DNA of 64,000 nt from the NCBI GenBank assembly GCA_013350335.1, contig CM023538.1, positions 55,782,769-55,846,768 on the forward strand, in the 5' to 3' direction. This DNA is from Chimonanthus salicifolius (Eukaryota > Streptophyta > Magnoliopsida > Laurales > Calycanthaceae). This document shows positions 36,101 through 47,134 of the stretch, piece by piece; the stretch's first letter is position 1, and every line of letters starts with the position of its first letter. The notes beneath the pieces are model-generated. The model searched no databases and was not told the origin of the DNA. It worked only from the letters and a program-made list of their open reading frames with translations. The position numbers and the translations under genes were made by a program.

Positions 36101-39100
36101 AGTGAGTGCTACCATGCAAAACTCGATAATCCCTTGTCCTCTATGTAGTGGCAGCTACTTTTCTTCCTTCAAAAAGATGTTTTATTTGCTTAATTTTTTA
36201 TTCGATGACTCATGTATGACCATGGATTCAGTCATGAACTCCTAATCCTACAATTTTTTAGGACAAAGTACATGTATGTAATATGTTAGCAGAATCAAAC
36301 ACAAATAAATCTTTTACCCAGGAAAAAAGATGACAAGTAAATTTCGTCAGTTGGGCTAGCAAATAATTCTTCCCAGAAGATGAAAGTATTACTAAATTTA
36401 ACCATATATTTTATATCACATATTTGTAAAGATGTAATCATGAGATGAAAGAATGCTCAATATGAGGTTTCAAAGCTTGGCTTAGTTCAGTTTGATCAGC
36501 AAGTTGTACTTGACTGAAAGCTGTGAAAGGTTAAATAATGTCAACTTTAATCTCATTCACAGTTAGAGGTGATAAATCTTGAACAAACCCCTTTCGGTGC
36601 AGACAAAACCTTTCATAGTTAACTATTTCAGAAAAAAAAAAAAAAAACCTTTCATAGTAAAGCTTCCAAAGCAAACCTTTTTCCTTTTTAAATGTCATGC
36701 TACTGAACCCACAATTACCAGGGTTGCAACAGTAAGAACTTTTCAACTGTGCTACAAGTTCTTGTGAACCAAGACATTGCAGACTTGCAAGTCCTTGACA
36801 AAGCTAAGTCACAACGGACTGCAAGTACCCAGTTGAAAAGCTTAAATCATGGAAAGAATTGAGCATAACAGTGTTATCATGCCTGTGTGGGATGTATTTT
36901 AGACAGCTCCAAATAGAGTATGTTCCCATGGAGACTCCCATCACATAAAACTTTGATCCAAGATCCCACTGATCAGCAAGCTCTTGAATGTCGAAAGCCT
37001 CACTTTTCACAGAGCGCTTTGGATTCGGATCACTCTCTCCGTACCCAGCTCTGGCGAATGACACAAAGTATATACCCAATTCCTCTAACAGCTCCTGAAA
37101 CCATAACACAGTTGGTTAATTCATAGAGTCTATTAGAAGTATCTCACAGTATCATGGCTTATACAATGGGATAGCAGCTTATAAATTTAGAGAGATCCCA
37201 TTTGACTAAGAAACAGATGCTTAGCAGAAGAATTTGTATGCTTCAGAAAATAGCAGGTACTGGTTCATCTTTTTCCCAGATGAAGCATAAATTAATACAG
37301 ATACGAGCATGTTAGGAAATCCATTATCATAAGGCGCTGAGGGCAACTTTAAAAAATGACAGGGGAGAGCTTATCTTTTGTTTTCAGGCACAGTGGGATT
37401 GTGGATTTTTATCAGGCTGAGATCATAGCGATCCTGTAGAGCTCATAACTTCATTTGTAAAGCACTGCTCGACATTGACGGTACAACCCCTGACTTCATT
37501 TGTAAAACAGATCTCAAATACCCATTAAGAATTCAAAATGACGGGATGGATGAAAAAAATACCTGCAAATCTGAAGTCTGCAACTTAGCAAGCTGAAGGC
37601 GAGAGAACAAAGAGAGAGAGAACACGGAGAGAGTCAGAGAGAGATCATAGGAGAGCGAGAGAGAAAGAGAGCGCAGTGAGAGAGAGTGAGAGATCAGCGT
37701 GAGAGAAGGAGAAGAGACACTACTGGTGTTTTCGGGTTTAAAAAAGGGCGTACGTTTTGACCGTTTTGAAGAGGAATACAAACCGATAGAAAACGTGGAA
37801 TGGAAGACGAACCAGCAGAAGAAAACGCGGAAGTCCAAATGCGCAACGGAACGCAGAACGCACGGACGTTTCGCGTCTATGGGTTATATAGATCTTTGGA
37901 GGGCCTAAGCTCGAGCCTACTTCCCCTATAGGCAGGGCCAGGCCTGCGTAAATTGAAAAAAAAAAAATGAAACCGAAGAGGAAGTATATAATATACCAGA
38001 ATTTATAAAACTAATAGAACACATAAAAAACCCCTCTCTTCTAAAAACTTTGAGAATCAATCTTTTGTCCCAAACTGAGATGAATAAATTAGAGATAGTA
38101 AAGATGAATCTCAATCAAACCCTGTTTGCAAGGTGAATTTGTAAGATATGTTATTGACCCACATAATGTAAACCAACTTATTATGAGTTAAAACGTAGGA
38201 CTCATATCTCAAATGAAGAGTTGCAACGGCTATGAACAGTTTTGGTTAGTTACCACCATGATGAGCTGTGGTATTAAAGAAAATAAAAGTGCCTTATAGT
38301 CCTCTCTCTCCCATTATCGTCTTCTCTCTGCAAGTTTTCATTCCCATCATCTTAAGTATATACAGAGCATTGAGATTAAAAAAAAGGCAGGAGAGAGAAA
38401 CCTAAGGCACACTTTTATTTACTGTAATTGTAGAAAGGAAAACAAAGGTGTATTAAAGATAAAAGACTGAAAAATTACTGTCCGATTAACGATGTACTCA
38501 GGTATGGTTTTGTTTTTAATTATGTTATTATAATTTCCGCATTATGATTATAATAGTGATTATGTTTATGATGTTTCTGTAAAATATCATGTGATTCACT
38601 ATCTTATGTATTTAAGGAAGATGGATTGAATCATGTATGAAAGAATTGGGCATTAAGAAAATCATTCGAGATTTTTTGCCCAAATGTCAATTCCTAATGT
38701 AAAATATCCATCAGAATTGGTTTTGAATTTCCATTAAACAGACTGGTTTTAAGTTGAGCCAACAAGGATTACTATGAATGAAAACCTGACCATAAACGAA
38801 ACCCATAAGAGAATTGGATCAAAACATTGCACACAGTTGAAGTAAATGAACATTTTTAGTACTTGAGACACTGGCATGATGTGTTCTTTGGAGCCGCCGA
38901 AGCCATGAGTGATGACAATTTTGTACTTAGCCTTCTCCCTTGGGACTCCTCTCTCCTTGTAGGCCAAATGCCTTCCCTCTGCAAGTCTAATTCTCGGTGA
39001 AGTAACCGGAGGACCGCTCGGAGAGCCACATAGCTTAGGAGGGGGAGGTTGGATAGCTTGATAAACCCACCATGCTAAAACAACCAGAAAAATTCCTACT

Positions 39101-39114
39101 ATTCCTTTATACAT
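33108..39114 (-). pseudogene. Alpha/beta-hydrolase, copy 2 (10-bp deletion in last exon)
   Basis: Coding exons are 38863-39114, 36883-37094, 34756-35020 and 33108-33406. A leader exon ends at 39910 and a 5' UTR intron spans 39117-39909. The N-terminal anchor GIVGIFLVVLAWWVY, oxyanion HGFGGSKE, nucleophile VMGVSMG and acid WQGYEDR are present. Exon 4 lacks 10 bases found in copy 3 (AAACATATCG on the + strand, at 33234/33235). The frame shifts after YILYR and stops at 33149, predicting about 328 aa with a foreign tail and no catalytic His. Beyond the lesion the original frame is clean to the stop at 33108, so the break is recent. A truncated protein may still be expressed, but hydrolase activity is unlikely. 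Intron 1 holds a promoter-like insertion (37563-37892). Confidence 0.92.
37563..37892 (-). promoter_or_regulatory. Promoter- and leader-like segment in copy 2 intron 1
   Basis: Read on the - strand, a TATA box CTATATAACCC (about 37884-37892) is followed by a GC-richer stretch and then a long CT-rich leader (CTCTCTCTCACTGCG and similar). The segment ends in GATTTGCAG|GTATTTTT, a good splice donor at 37562. The next acceptor downstream is that of hydrolase exon 2. Block B has no counterpart, so this was inserted in copy 2 or lost from copy 3. It could drive a shorter transcript lacking exon 1. This is inference only. Confidence 0.4.
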
Positions 39115-39650
39115 TCCTGAAAATCAAACATTCTCCATTAAAATCACAAAACCATAAAACCAACGACAAAATCAGCAAGCACTTACCCATACATATATCG
39201 ATATGGGTTGTAACGATTCGACCCAAACTCTCAGGATTTTAGAGAGATTTATAGATCTCCAAGATGATTTAAGGAGTTTTGTGGCAGTGGGTAGCGTGTG
39301 GGCTCCCTGATAAGTCCCAATTCGCCTTGTTTTGAGTTCGAAAGCTCAAGGTTCAAAGGACAGTTTAGTAATTTCCACAATTTGTGTGCTCACCTTCAGA
39401 AAATGTAAATTTAGAATTGGAACCACTAGACTCTCTACTATTGCACATAGTTCCCTCAAATAGATACACTATTGAGCCTAAACCTTGCACAAACTCCCCT
39501 CCTAGTTCAAGTTTAGTTTTTCTTGAGTTTTAAATTGATTTTGAAAATTAATTTAGAAACATCGATTCAAATTTTAAAACTATGATTCTTTCGTTGTTCG
39601 AAGCTACTTGGTTTTCACAAAATGAATATACCATAGGCATAGGTGCATAC

Positions 39651-39778
39651 ATCAAATACCAAATTTGAATTTTCGAATTCTATACATTATATCAACTAAT
39701 TCCAGTGTATTATATCACTGTGGTGATCATCAAATGCCAAATTTGATTTTTCGAATTCTATACATTATATCAACTAAT
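39651..39778. repeat. 78-bp direct duplication in the copy 2 leader intron
   Basis: ATCAAATACCAAATTTGA and the following TTCGAATTCTATACATTATA recur 78 bp later. Copy 3 has a single equivalent near 55500. Confidence 0.75.
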
Positions 39779-40003
39779 GTACTTATAATTTATCTGAGTG
39801 AGTGTAGTCTTAAAATAATCTAATGTATGAAGGGCACGAGTTAGTGCAGTCTTTCCTACAGAAATGAGGAGAAGGAAGAAAGAATGATTAGAACTCAGAA
39901 GTTTTTTACCTGTGGAATAGTGTCTCTCTCCTCACTTAGCTTCTTTTCCTTCTCTGTGAGGATACTAGAGCAGTAGGAAAAAGAAAAAAAGGCTATTTCC
40001 AAG

Positions 40004-40854
40004 CACGGCCGTCTTGACCATTAGTCAAGAAAGGCGGTCGCCTTAGGCTTCCGGATGAATGAAGGCTCCTCTCGCCGTGACGCAATCTGTATTTCTAAAA
40101 TTTCTCAAATTGAATATTCGGACTAATTACGATAACTTGATAAAAATACTTTAAAACTTTAAGTTCTTTTAGCATTCCAAAATGCTTAAAACACAGTCTT
40201 TTACAAATAAGGGTATCCATCAGCTGTGTCAAAAACACACTTCTGAAAGTCCAAACAACAAACCATAAAAACCGTTGAGCTCCAAATTCAAAGCTGAACA
40301 AATATGTGATATTTAAAATCTTAAATCTTTCAAATGATTGTTTACCAAAAATAGGTGATCTTCTCCCACTCCAAATCCCGTCCCTTCTTCAAAACAAAAA
40401 AAATTCAGTCAAACAATCATTTAAAAGATCTAAGTTTTCAAATTTCATATATTTGTTTAGTTTTGAATTTGGAGTTCAACGGGTTTTACGGTTAGTCGTT
40501 TGGACTTTCGGAAGTGTATTTTCAGCACAGCCGAGGAATACCCTTTATTTGTAACATACTGTGTTTTAAATGTTTGGGAGTGTCAAAAGACCTTAAAGTC
40601 TTAAAGTATTTTTATCAAGTTATCGTAATTAGTCCGGATATTCAATTTGAGAAATTTTGGAAATACATAGTACTAAAAAAACAATTTTAAAATTTTAAAG
40701 GTAATTTTATTATTCAAAACTATAGGAATTATATAGTTTTTTTTAACTAACGCATATGTAGACCGTCACGACGAATAGAATTTATGCATGAACTCTAAGA
40801 AGGCCCCATTTAAATTTTTTGTCTTAGGCCTCAACTTGTTTCTAGACGGCCCTG
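40004..40854. mobile_element. hAT-type non-autonomous element with palindromic core
   Basis: Termini CACGGCCGTCTTGA and, in reverse, CAGGGCCGTCTAGA are hAT-like inverted repeats. The flanks TTTCCAAG (39996-40003) and TTTCCCAAG (40855-40863) are an 8-bp target duplication with one added C. The core (about 40090-40690) is a long inverted repeat whose arms contain ACTAATTACGATAAC and its complement; the same arms recur at 42171-42893. It sits upstream of hydrolase copy 2 and is absent from the matching place in block B. Confidence 0.78.
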
Positions 40855-41082
40855 TTTCCCAAGACCCAATATGCGAAAGTTAGCTTTCAACTTTATAGAA
40901 TTCTCTCTGCCTGTTTTTGATCCTTCTACATTTGTAACTTTTTAGACGTAGCATTTTTAATCCATGTCCATCAGGTGGTGTCATATGGGTATATAATATG
41001 TATCTTTTAAGAATGTAAATTAATAATTAATTTATATAAATATATTATAAAAAGTGTCTATAAAATTTATCTTGATTGGATA

Positions 41083-41250
41083 AGCGGGAGGTGTCAAGTT
41101 CAAGCTCCCATGACCTAACTTGGTGTACTCTAAGGATAATGGGTATCACCTGTGGTGAAGGCTGCCTTAGGAGTAGTGGGCTCATCCGTGGGGATTTTAA
41201 TAGGACTGTGTCTGACTTTCCCACATGCTTAATCCAAAAAAAGAGTGAAA
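41083..41250 (+). mobile_element. SINE, head truncated
   Basis: GTTCAAGCTCCCATGACCTA and ACTTGGTGTACTCTAAGG match the body of the SINE at 30388. A partial internal duplication (GTGGTGAAGGCTGCC) is present, and it ends in an A-rich tract. Confidence 0.65.
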
Positions 41251-41389
41251 ATTTTAAGACCTTGAAAATTTCATATTTATTTAGCGATAGAAATTCATCA
41301 AAGTTAAATTAATAGAATTTAAAAATTAAATTGATGTTGATTTGGATATGGTTACAAATTACCAGGGTAGGATGGGGTCAAAGTTTTAG

Positions 41390-41465
41390 CTGACCGATGC
41401 GTGCCGCCGATATGGCTCTATCAGTTTAGTCGGTCCATATTGGCCATGTCAGTTTACCCGATACA
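41390..41465. repeat. TATCGGCC-type repeat, degenerate
   Basis: GACCGATGCGTGCCGCCGAT, GTCGGTCCATATTGGCC and CCCGATACA resemble the dispersed family. Further CGATACGTA motifs occur at 41840-41990. Confidence 0.45.
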
Positions 41466-42170
41466 TTTCTCTCTCTTCAATTTTTTATTTATTTTTTATT
41501 TTTCAATTTTTTTTGAAAAATTACAGAAATTTAAGAAAATTCTAAGCTTCATTTCTATCTAATTTTTTCATCATTTTGCGGTAGTTTAGATATTTAAATA
41601 TAATTTTGAAATTACGAAATATTTTGAAAAATGTGGAAAAAAATCCCAAAATTTATGATTTTTTTTATTAATTTTGACTTTTAACTCATCTAAAATTCAA
41701 TAATAAAATGTGGAAATATTGTATGCTTTGATCCCTATTCATGTTGTGTAACTCTCTTATTCCTCTTTCTACGTTACCAAAATCATTTCGGACTATGTAT
41801 GACAAAACTATAAATATTTACCAGAAATACGCTGCATATCATTACCAATCGATACGTAACGTATTAGCACCGAACGATACTCATCGATACGTATTAGCAC
41901 TGAATGATATTTGAATAGACCGCTATGCACTATCTCCCTTCTATTTTTTCCGTTACGCACTGGTCTATGTGGTAGGCACCAATCGATATTTTCTCCCATG
42001 AGAGTAGGTGAGACGAAGTAGGGAAGAAGATTTAGGCAGCACTTATTGACACTCAGATTCATTTTTATCTGAATAAATGTTGAAGTGTAAATTTAGTTAA
42101 GGACGAAATAATTTTTGTTCAAACAATCGTTTGACCAGGTTGGTTCATTCTAATCACAATCACAATCCAT

Positions 42171-42893
42171 AGTACATTATTTAAATAATAAAATTTTCTT
42201 TAAAATTTTAAAGTTATTTTTTAAACATTGTATATTTCTAAAATTTATCAAATTGAATATCCGGACTAATTACGATAACCTGATAAAAATATTTTAAGAC
42301 TTCAACGTCTTTTGATATTCTCAAATGTTTAAAATAGAGTGTTTTACAAATAAGGGTATCCCTCAGCTATGTCGAAACCACATTTGGGAGTGTCAAAAGA
42401 ACTTGAAGTCATAAAATATTTTTATCAGGTTATCGTAATTAGTCCGGATATTCAATTTGAGAAATTTTGGAATTATACAGTGCTTAAAAAATAATGATAT
42501 ATGTTGCAGATGCTATAGTAATGCATAGTGCATTAATTAAATAATAAAATCTCTAGTTATTTTTTAAGCATTGTGTATTTCTAAAATTTCTCAAATTGAA
42601 TATCTAGACTAATTACGATAATCTGATAAAAATACTTTAAGACTTCAAGGTCGTTTGACATTTTCAAATGTGTTTTCGACACAGCTGAGGGATACCATTA
42701 TTTGTAAAACATTGTGTTTTAAGTATTTGAGAGTGTCAAAAGACCTTTAAGTCTTAAAGTATTTTTATCAGGTTATCGTAATTAGTCCGGATATTCAATT
42801 TGAGAAATTTTGGAAATACATAGTGCTTAAAAAATAATTTTAAAATTTTAAATAAGATTTTATTATTTAAATAATACACTATAGATTAATGTA
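42171..42893. mobile_element. Head-to-head pair of palindromic MITEs
   Basis: Four arms of about 110-170 bp alternate in orientation: 42171-42345, 42386-42494, 42525-42690 and 42700-42893. Each contains ACTAATTACGATAA or its complement TTATCGTAATTAGT. The asymmetric loop of unit 1 (AAGGGTATCCCTCAGC) appears reverse-complemented in unit 2 (GCTGAGGGATACC). The whole is therefore an inverted pair of inverted repeats. Outer ends are CATAGTACATTATTTAAATA and, in reverse, ATAGTGTATTATTTAAATA. No coding capacity. Confidence 0.8.
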
Positions 42894-42896
42894 GTA

Positions 42897-43173
42897 TCTG
42901 CAATCCAGACGAATGAACTTTACAATATGAAGTGCTTCGAATGAACCAACTCGTTCATTTGAACGAATGAACATTGTTCTGCCCATTCGTTCAAATTAAC
43001 TAAATTTACATTTTGGCATTCGTTCGGATCACTTCATTCATCCGAACGAATATCGAATAAACTGGCAATTCGCTCGGATGAATAAAAAAGCAAAAGTATA
43101 ATAGTAATTTCATCTAAAAATTCTGAAATTGGATGTATAGAGATAGAAAATTTAGGTGTCCTTAAGTCGCGCC
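42897..43173. mobile_element. Mutator-type MITE, right half
   Basis: Dense ATTCGTTCGGAT / AACGAATGAA motifs are followed by the family right end, reading in reverse GGCGCGACTTAAGGACACC then TCTCTATACATCC. The left end is not clear because the element abuts the palindromic MITEs. Relatives are at 45847-46231 and 56838-57190. Confidence 0.65.
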
Positions 43174-43319
43174 AAGATTTATTAGATGTTCAATAGACTC
43201 TATAAGTAAAAGTTTCTAACAATTTTTAGAAAAAAAATTATATATATATATATAAATTTTAATAAATTTGAGTCCAATCAATATATTATTTAAAGAAAAT
43301 ACTTTAAATTAATTTTAAA

Positions 43320-43480
43320 AAATGATACATGGTGTAGAAAAAAAGAAAAAGGCTTTCTGCCTTTGCCCCCAAAGGATAGGTGGAGGGGTCGAGAAAAAGG
43401 ACAAAAGGGACAATTCCGCAGGCCCAATACGTGATGGTTGGCTTTCAACTTTATGGAGTTGTCCATCGGTTTGCACAATC
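43320..43480. repeat. Fragment of hydrolase upstream flank
   Basis: GAAAAAGGCTTTCTGCCTTT and GATGGTTGGCTTTCAACTTT resemble the upstream flanks of copy 3 (about 55725-55840) and copy 2 (40865-40905). Immediately to its right (43495) the downstream flank of block B begins. This is the expected head-to-tail junction of a tandem array. Confidence 0.7.
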
Positions 43481-43748
43481 TCACATGTTCTAAATGAATC
43501 TTTCTTTAACAAATTGATATTTGATAGTTTTGATGATTACTACCAGAGATGTTGTTAAATATAAACTTATCTTTCGTTTTTGGGCATACGAGGTGCGAAG
43601 TTTAAATTCGATGGACTAACTTTGGTAATGGATAATTTTAGTAGAAATGTGTATGAGATTTTTCACATGTAAAATTTAAAAAAAAATTCTAAATTTATTG
43701 AAAGTTGTTCCATCCACGTGAATTTGACTTTGATGAACCGTTTGGTGC

Positions 43749-44217
43749 AATGTTATCAGAACTGGACCGTGTACCGAATTGTCTTCGAAGAGGTCAGGGT
43801 TCAACCGAGTTGGACAGCAGTCAAAGTTGGTAAAAGCCGGTCAAATATTAAAATAATATAAATATTATATATAATATTAAGTAAGACATATTTTACCAAC
43901 AATATTAATATAAATATTAAAAATAACATTCAAACTCTGAGTAATATACTAAAACGGTGAAATATATGGAATAGAAATAGTAATAAACCTTTATATTTCA
44001 AATATACACAATTTCTAAAGGGAAAATTAAAAAAAATAAAAAAAAAAATTCAAAAACCCTGAACCGCGGTTCACAGTTCACGGCTTTAGTGTCAAAACCG
44101 CATAAAACCGCGGTTTTGACCGCTAGCCGGTTTTTTACCCGAACCGAACCGCAGACCATGCGGTCACGGTTGAATCGCTGGTTCATCTGCAGTTCGGTCT
44201 GGTTCTAATAACACTAG
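43749..44217. mobile_element. hAT-type MITE validated by an empty paralogous site
   Basis: Inverted termini AATGTTATCAGAACTGGACC and, in reverse, GTGTTATTAGAACCAGACC. Direct repeats TTTGGTGC (43741-43748) and TTTGGTGT (44218-44225) fit an 8-bp target duplication. Block A has one uninterrupted GTTTGGTGTGCCAATTAT at about 31726. The interior is rich in AACCGCGGTT palindromes. Confidence 0.88.
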
Positions 44218-45364
44218 TTTGGTGTGCCAATTTTATAAAGAGAATATTATGAAATATGTGTATAATATTTTTTATTCATGTGTCAGAGTACTCAAAATTA
44301 AATTGCAAGAATTAAAATGACAACTTGACGATAAAACAATTATTTAAATTAAAATTGCAAATTAAAGACCTTTTACCCAGGAAATTTAAGAATAGAGATA
44401 AAAATCAAGGCTGCAATGATTATATTAAATTTAGTTTTGAACAAATTCATAATTCAGTTGATAGTGTATTCTACATATCTTCAACTAATATTAGTGTGTT
44501 ACTACTCGTTGATGCCTATCCATAGGTGGCACTGGCTCGGATGGGTCGCGTTTGGATCAGTTTCGAGTCGACTTGATTAGAGATAATAATTAATTTAATT
44601 TGATTTAGACTTTTAATAATTAACATGATCTGATTCAATTCAGATTTTATTTTATTTAACATGACCGAATTCAAATTTATATAAAATTTTACAAATAAGA
44701 GAAATTTTTAATAAAAAATAAAAGATAAAAGGGTTTCTCTTCCATGTGAGCACATTGTGATATGGAAAACTGAGGCAATAGGCTAAGATTTTTTATCTTG
44801 ATGGGGTACATGGGCTAAAATTAATGAATAAAAATACATAAATAATTTAAATATTTATTTCAATCCTATTAGGATTAGGGTGGCTTGAGTCAATTTAAAA
44901 TTCTTTAAAAAAGGCATCACCAAGTCCAATTTTTTTTATTGAGTTCATGGGTCGAGTAAAAAATTGCCTTCCCAGACCGGCTACATGGCTTATTTGAGAA
45001 TATGAACATGACATTCTTTCTCTCCTAAACAAGAGAAATGGTTGGTCATAAATTGGCTCATAAAATTGATGTAAACTTTCAATCTAAACCTTTGGATGAG
45101 GATAGAGACGTTAGTTTTGCTTTTTAAACTCAACTAAAAATTGAACCCAAAGATCATCATTAAAAGTTCACAACGAATTGTTGTAAACTGGTTCATAATG
45201 GATAATTTCTACCTAAACCAATGATACTCCAATAATCCAAAACTTACAAGGGCATATGTCTATTTTTCAAACACAATTTTTTTTTTCCTACCAAAATATA
45301 TCGGCCGTCGCATTGCGCTTACCTTTTTTCTGACAAATTGTCGCAAATCTTGAATACTTAAAAT

Positions 45365-45707
45365 AGGATAGCAATCCTCCCACGGGAGTTTTGTTTAACC
45401 CGATATGGATTTTACTGTATTGCCCATTTTACCCTTAGAACCGGCTCGCCGGACCCTTCTAATTGGCTCGTCGGATAATTGACCTTCCACTGCGATATAA
45501 ATAGGTTCACTAACCGGCTCACTGAAATTTATCTAAGTGAGGCTATTTTTTCGTACAGAACAACAGATCGGATCACTGAAATCGGATCATTAACTGGCTC
45601 ACTGAATTTTTTTTAAATGCTTTTGTACGGTACTGGAAGGGTAAAATGGGCAATACCCTAAACCCGTGTCTTGTTACATAAAATATCCGTAGGAGGATCG
45701 CTATCCT
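45365..45707. mobile_element. MITE with GGATAGCNATCC termini
   Basis: Left end AGGATAGCAATCCTCCCACG; right end in reverse AGGATAGCGATCCTCCTACG. The inverted similarity extends inward (GTATTGCCCATTTTACCCTT on the left and its complement on the right). TAAAAT flanks both sides (45359-45364 and 45708-45713). The centre carries repeated ACCGGCTCACTGAA motifs. The superfamily is uncertain. Confidence 0.78.
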
Positions 45708-45846
45708 TAAAATATCAAACTCAATCAAATAAAATTGCGAATTATTCGAGCAAATTGAATTGCAATTCATCTATTGTTTGGATGAATTAGGTAACTACAA
45801 GAAATCCTCAAATCAAACAAAACACAAAGAAATGAAGCTATTAAAG

Positions 45847-46231
45847 GCATGTCATATAGACACTAGATTTCCAAAAATCGGATGAAATTACCATTCTCCC
45901 CCTCCGTGTTCTATTCATCCGAACAAACAAATCAATGTAGTTTTAGTTCATTCGGATGAGTGTTCATTCGTTTGAATGAACAGCTTGGTTTATTCGAATG
46001 AATGAGTCAAATTTTGTGAAGGATTGACATATGTTTGAATGAACACTCGTTTGAATGAATGAAAATTACACTAAGGTGTTCGTTCGGATGAGTACATTCA
46101 TTCGAACGAACTGAGAATGAACTGAAAATTCGTTCGAATGAATTCATATGCAGGGTAGAATAATAACTTTACCTAAAATTTCGAAAATGGATGTACAAAG
46201 ACAGATTTTCTAAATGTCTAAATGGCTCGCC
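45847..46231. mobile_element. Mutator-type MITE with 9-bp target duplication and empty site
   Basis: CTATTAAAG (45838-45846) and CTATTAAAA (46232-46240) flank a 385-bp element. Block A has the unoccupied site GCTATTAAAGCATGCC at 32731. Inverted ends are GCATGTCATATAGACACTAG and, in reverse, GGCGAGCCATTTAGACATTT. The interior is packed with variants of TTCGTTCGGATGAATG and TTCGAATGAA on both strands. No coding capacity. Confidence 0.9.
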
Positions 46232-46469
46232 CTATTAAAACGTGCCAAAATGTATAACTAAAAATATACACTGTCCATTGTAAAAAAACGCAACACTCTC
46301 GGGCAGATACTGACTGAGCTTGCAGGGAAAAGGGGAGTCATCCATCATTCTTTCGATCTTGATTTGATGGACCATTTTCATCCATTCAATAGGTCATATA
46401 AATAAAATAATAATAAATTAGAGATCTCTACATATTCCTATTAAATTTAAGATTACATCCTAATATAAG

Positions 46470-46645
46470 AGATTTTTTTTTTCTTTTAGGTATGTGCAAA
46501 CTTCTCTATCCACACACATCGGGTAAAACTAGAAGGAGTGGTCTTTATATGTTTGAGAATATGACTTGAACCTAGAACCTTGTACAACTTATTGAGGTTC
46601 TTAATCATCAAGCCAACTCTCATAGATTCTAAATAAAAGAGAATA
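46470..46645 (-). mobile_element. SINE, reverse orientation
   Basis: The segment begins with an oligo-T run after ATATAAGAG. It contains GAACCTAGAACCTTG-type box B complement and ends CTCATAG before AAAAGAG. Block A continues through this point without it (about 33010-33030). Confidence 0.6.
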
Positions 46646-46699
46646 AACTACGACAACAAAACAAAGAACATTCTTTCCTCTCTCCTCTCTTTTAAATTT

Positions 46700-47130
46700 C
46701 CTCCGAACAAGGGTCCAAATATCGCCAAGATCGAGATCTAGGGCGTTATTTCATATCGGCGAGATCTCGGTCTCGGCCGAGATTTTTTCTCTCTCTTTAA
46801 ATTTTTTTTTTTTTGAAAATCTCGGTGGCTTTTTTTTTTAAAAAAAAAAATCATTTAGAAAAAATAAAAAGGCTGTTTTTTTTTAAAAAAATATAAATAT
46901 CAGCCGATATTCGTCCGATATGGGCAAATATCGGCTGAGATATCGGCCGGGCCCACAATCGATATTCTTCTTCTTTTTTTAAAAAAAAAGAAGAAGAAAT
47001 GGGCTGATATTCGGCCGATTTTTTTTCTCTCCGGTCAATACTATGCGTATCGGCTGAGATATCTCAGTGCTCAGAAACCCGAGATATCTCGGCCGATATG
47101 CACAGTATCGGCCGAGATTTATACCTCTGG
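46700..47130. repeat. TATCGGCC-type repeat, longest example
   Basis: Repeated GATATCGGC, TCGGCCGAGAT and CGGCCGATAT motifs alternate with oligo-T/A runs. The right end reads GTATCGGCCGAGATTTATAC followed by CTCTGG, the reverse of the left end of other family members (GGTATAAATCTCGGCCGATA). Confidence 0.7.
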
Positions 47131-47134
47131 ATGT

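Larger units (their letters stand above)
31601..40970. repeat. Duplicated block A (hydrolase copy 2 and flanks)
   Basis: Exons, introns and flanks match block B (43495-55905) in the same order. The match starts at TGAATCTTTCTTTAA (31601 / 43495) and runs through the 3' flank, gene, 5' leader and upstream sequence as far as CATTTTTAA-CATGTCC (40954 / 55893). Introns are as recognisable as exons, which points to segmental duplication. Later insertions differ between the blocks. Confidence 0.82.
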
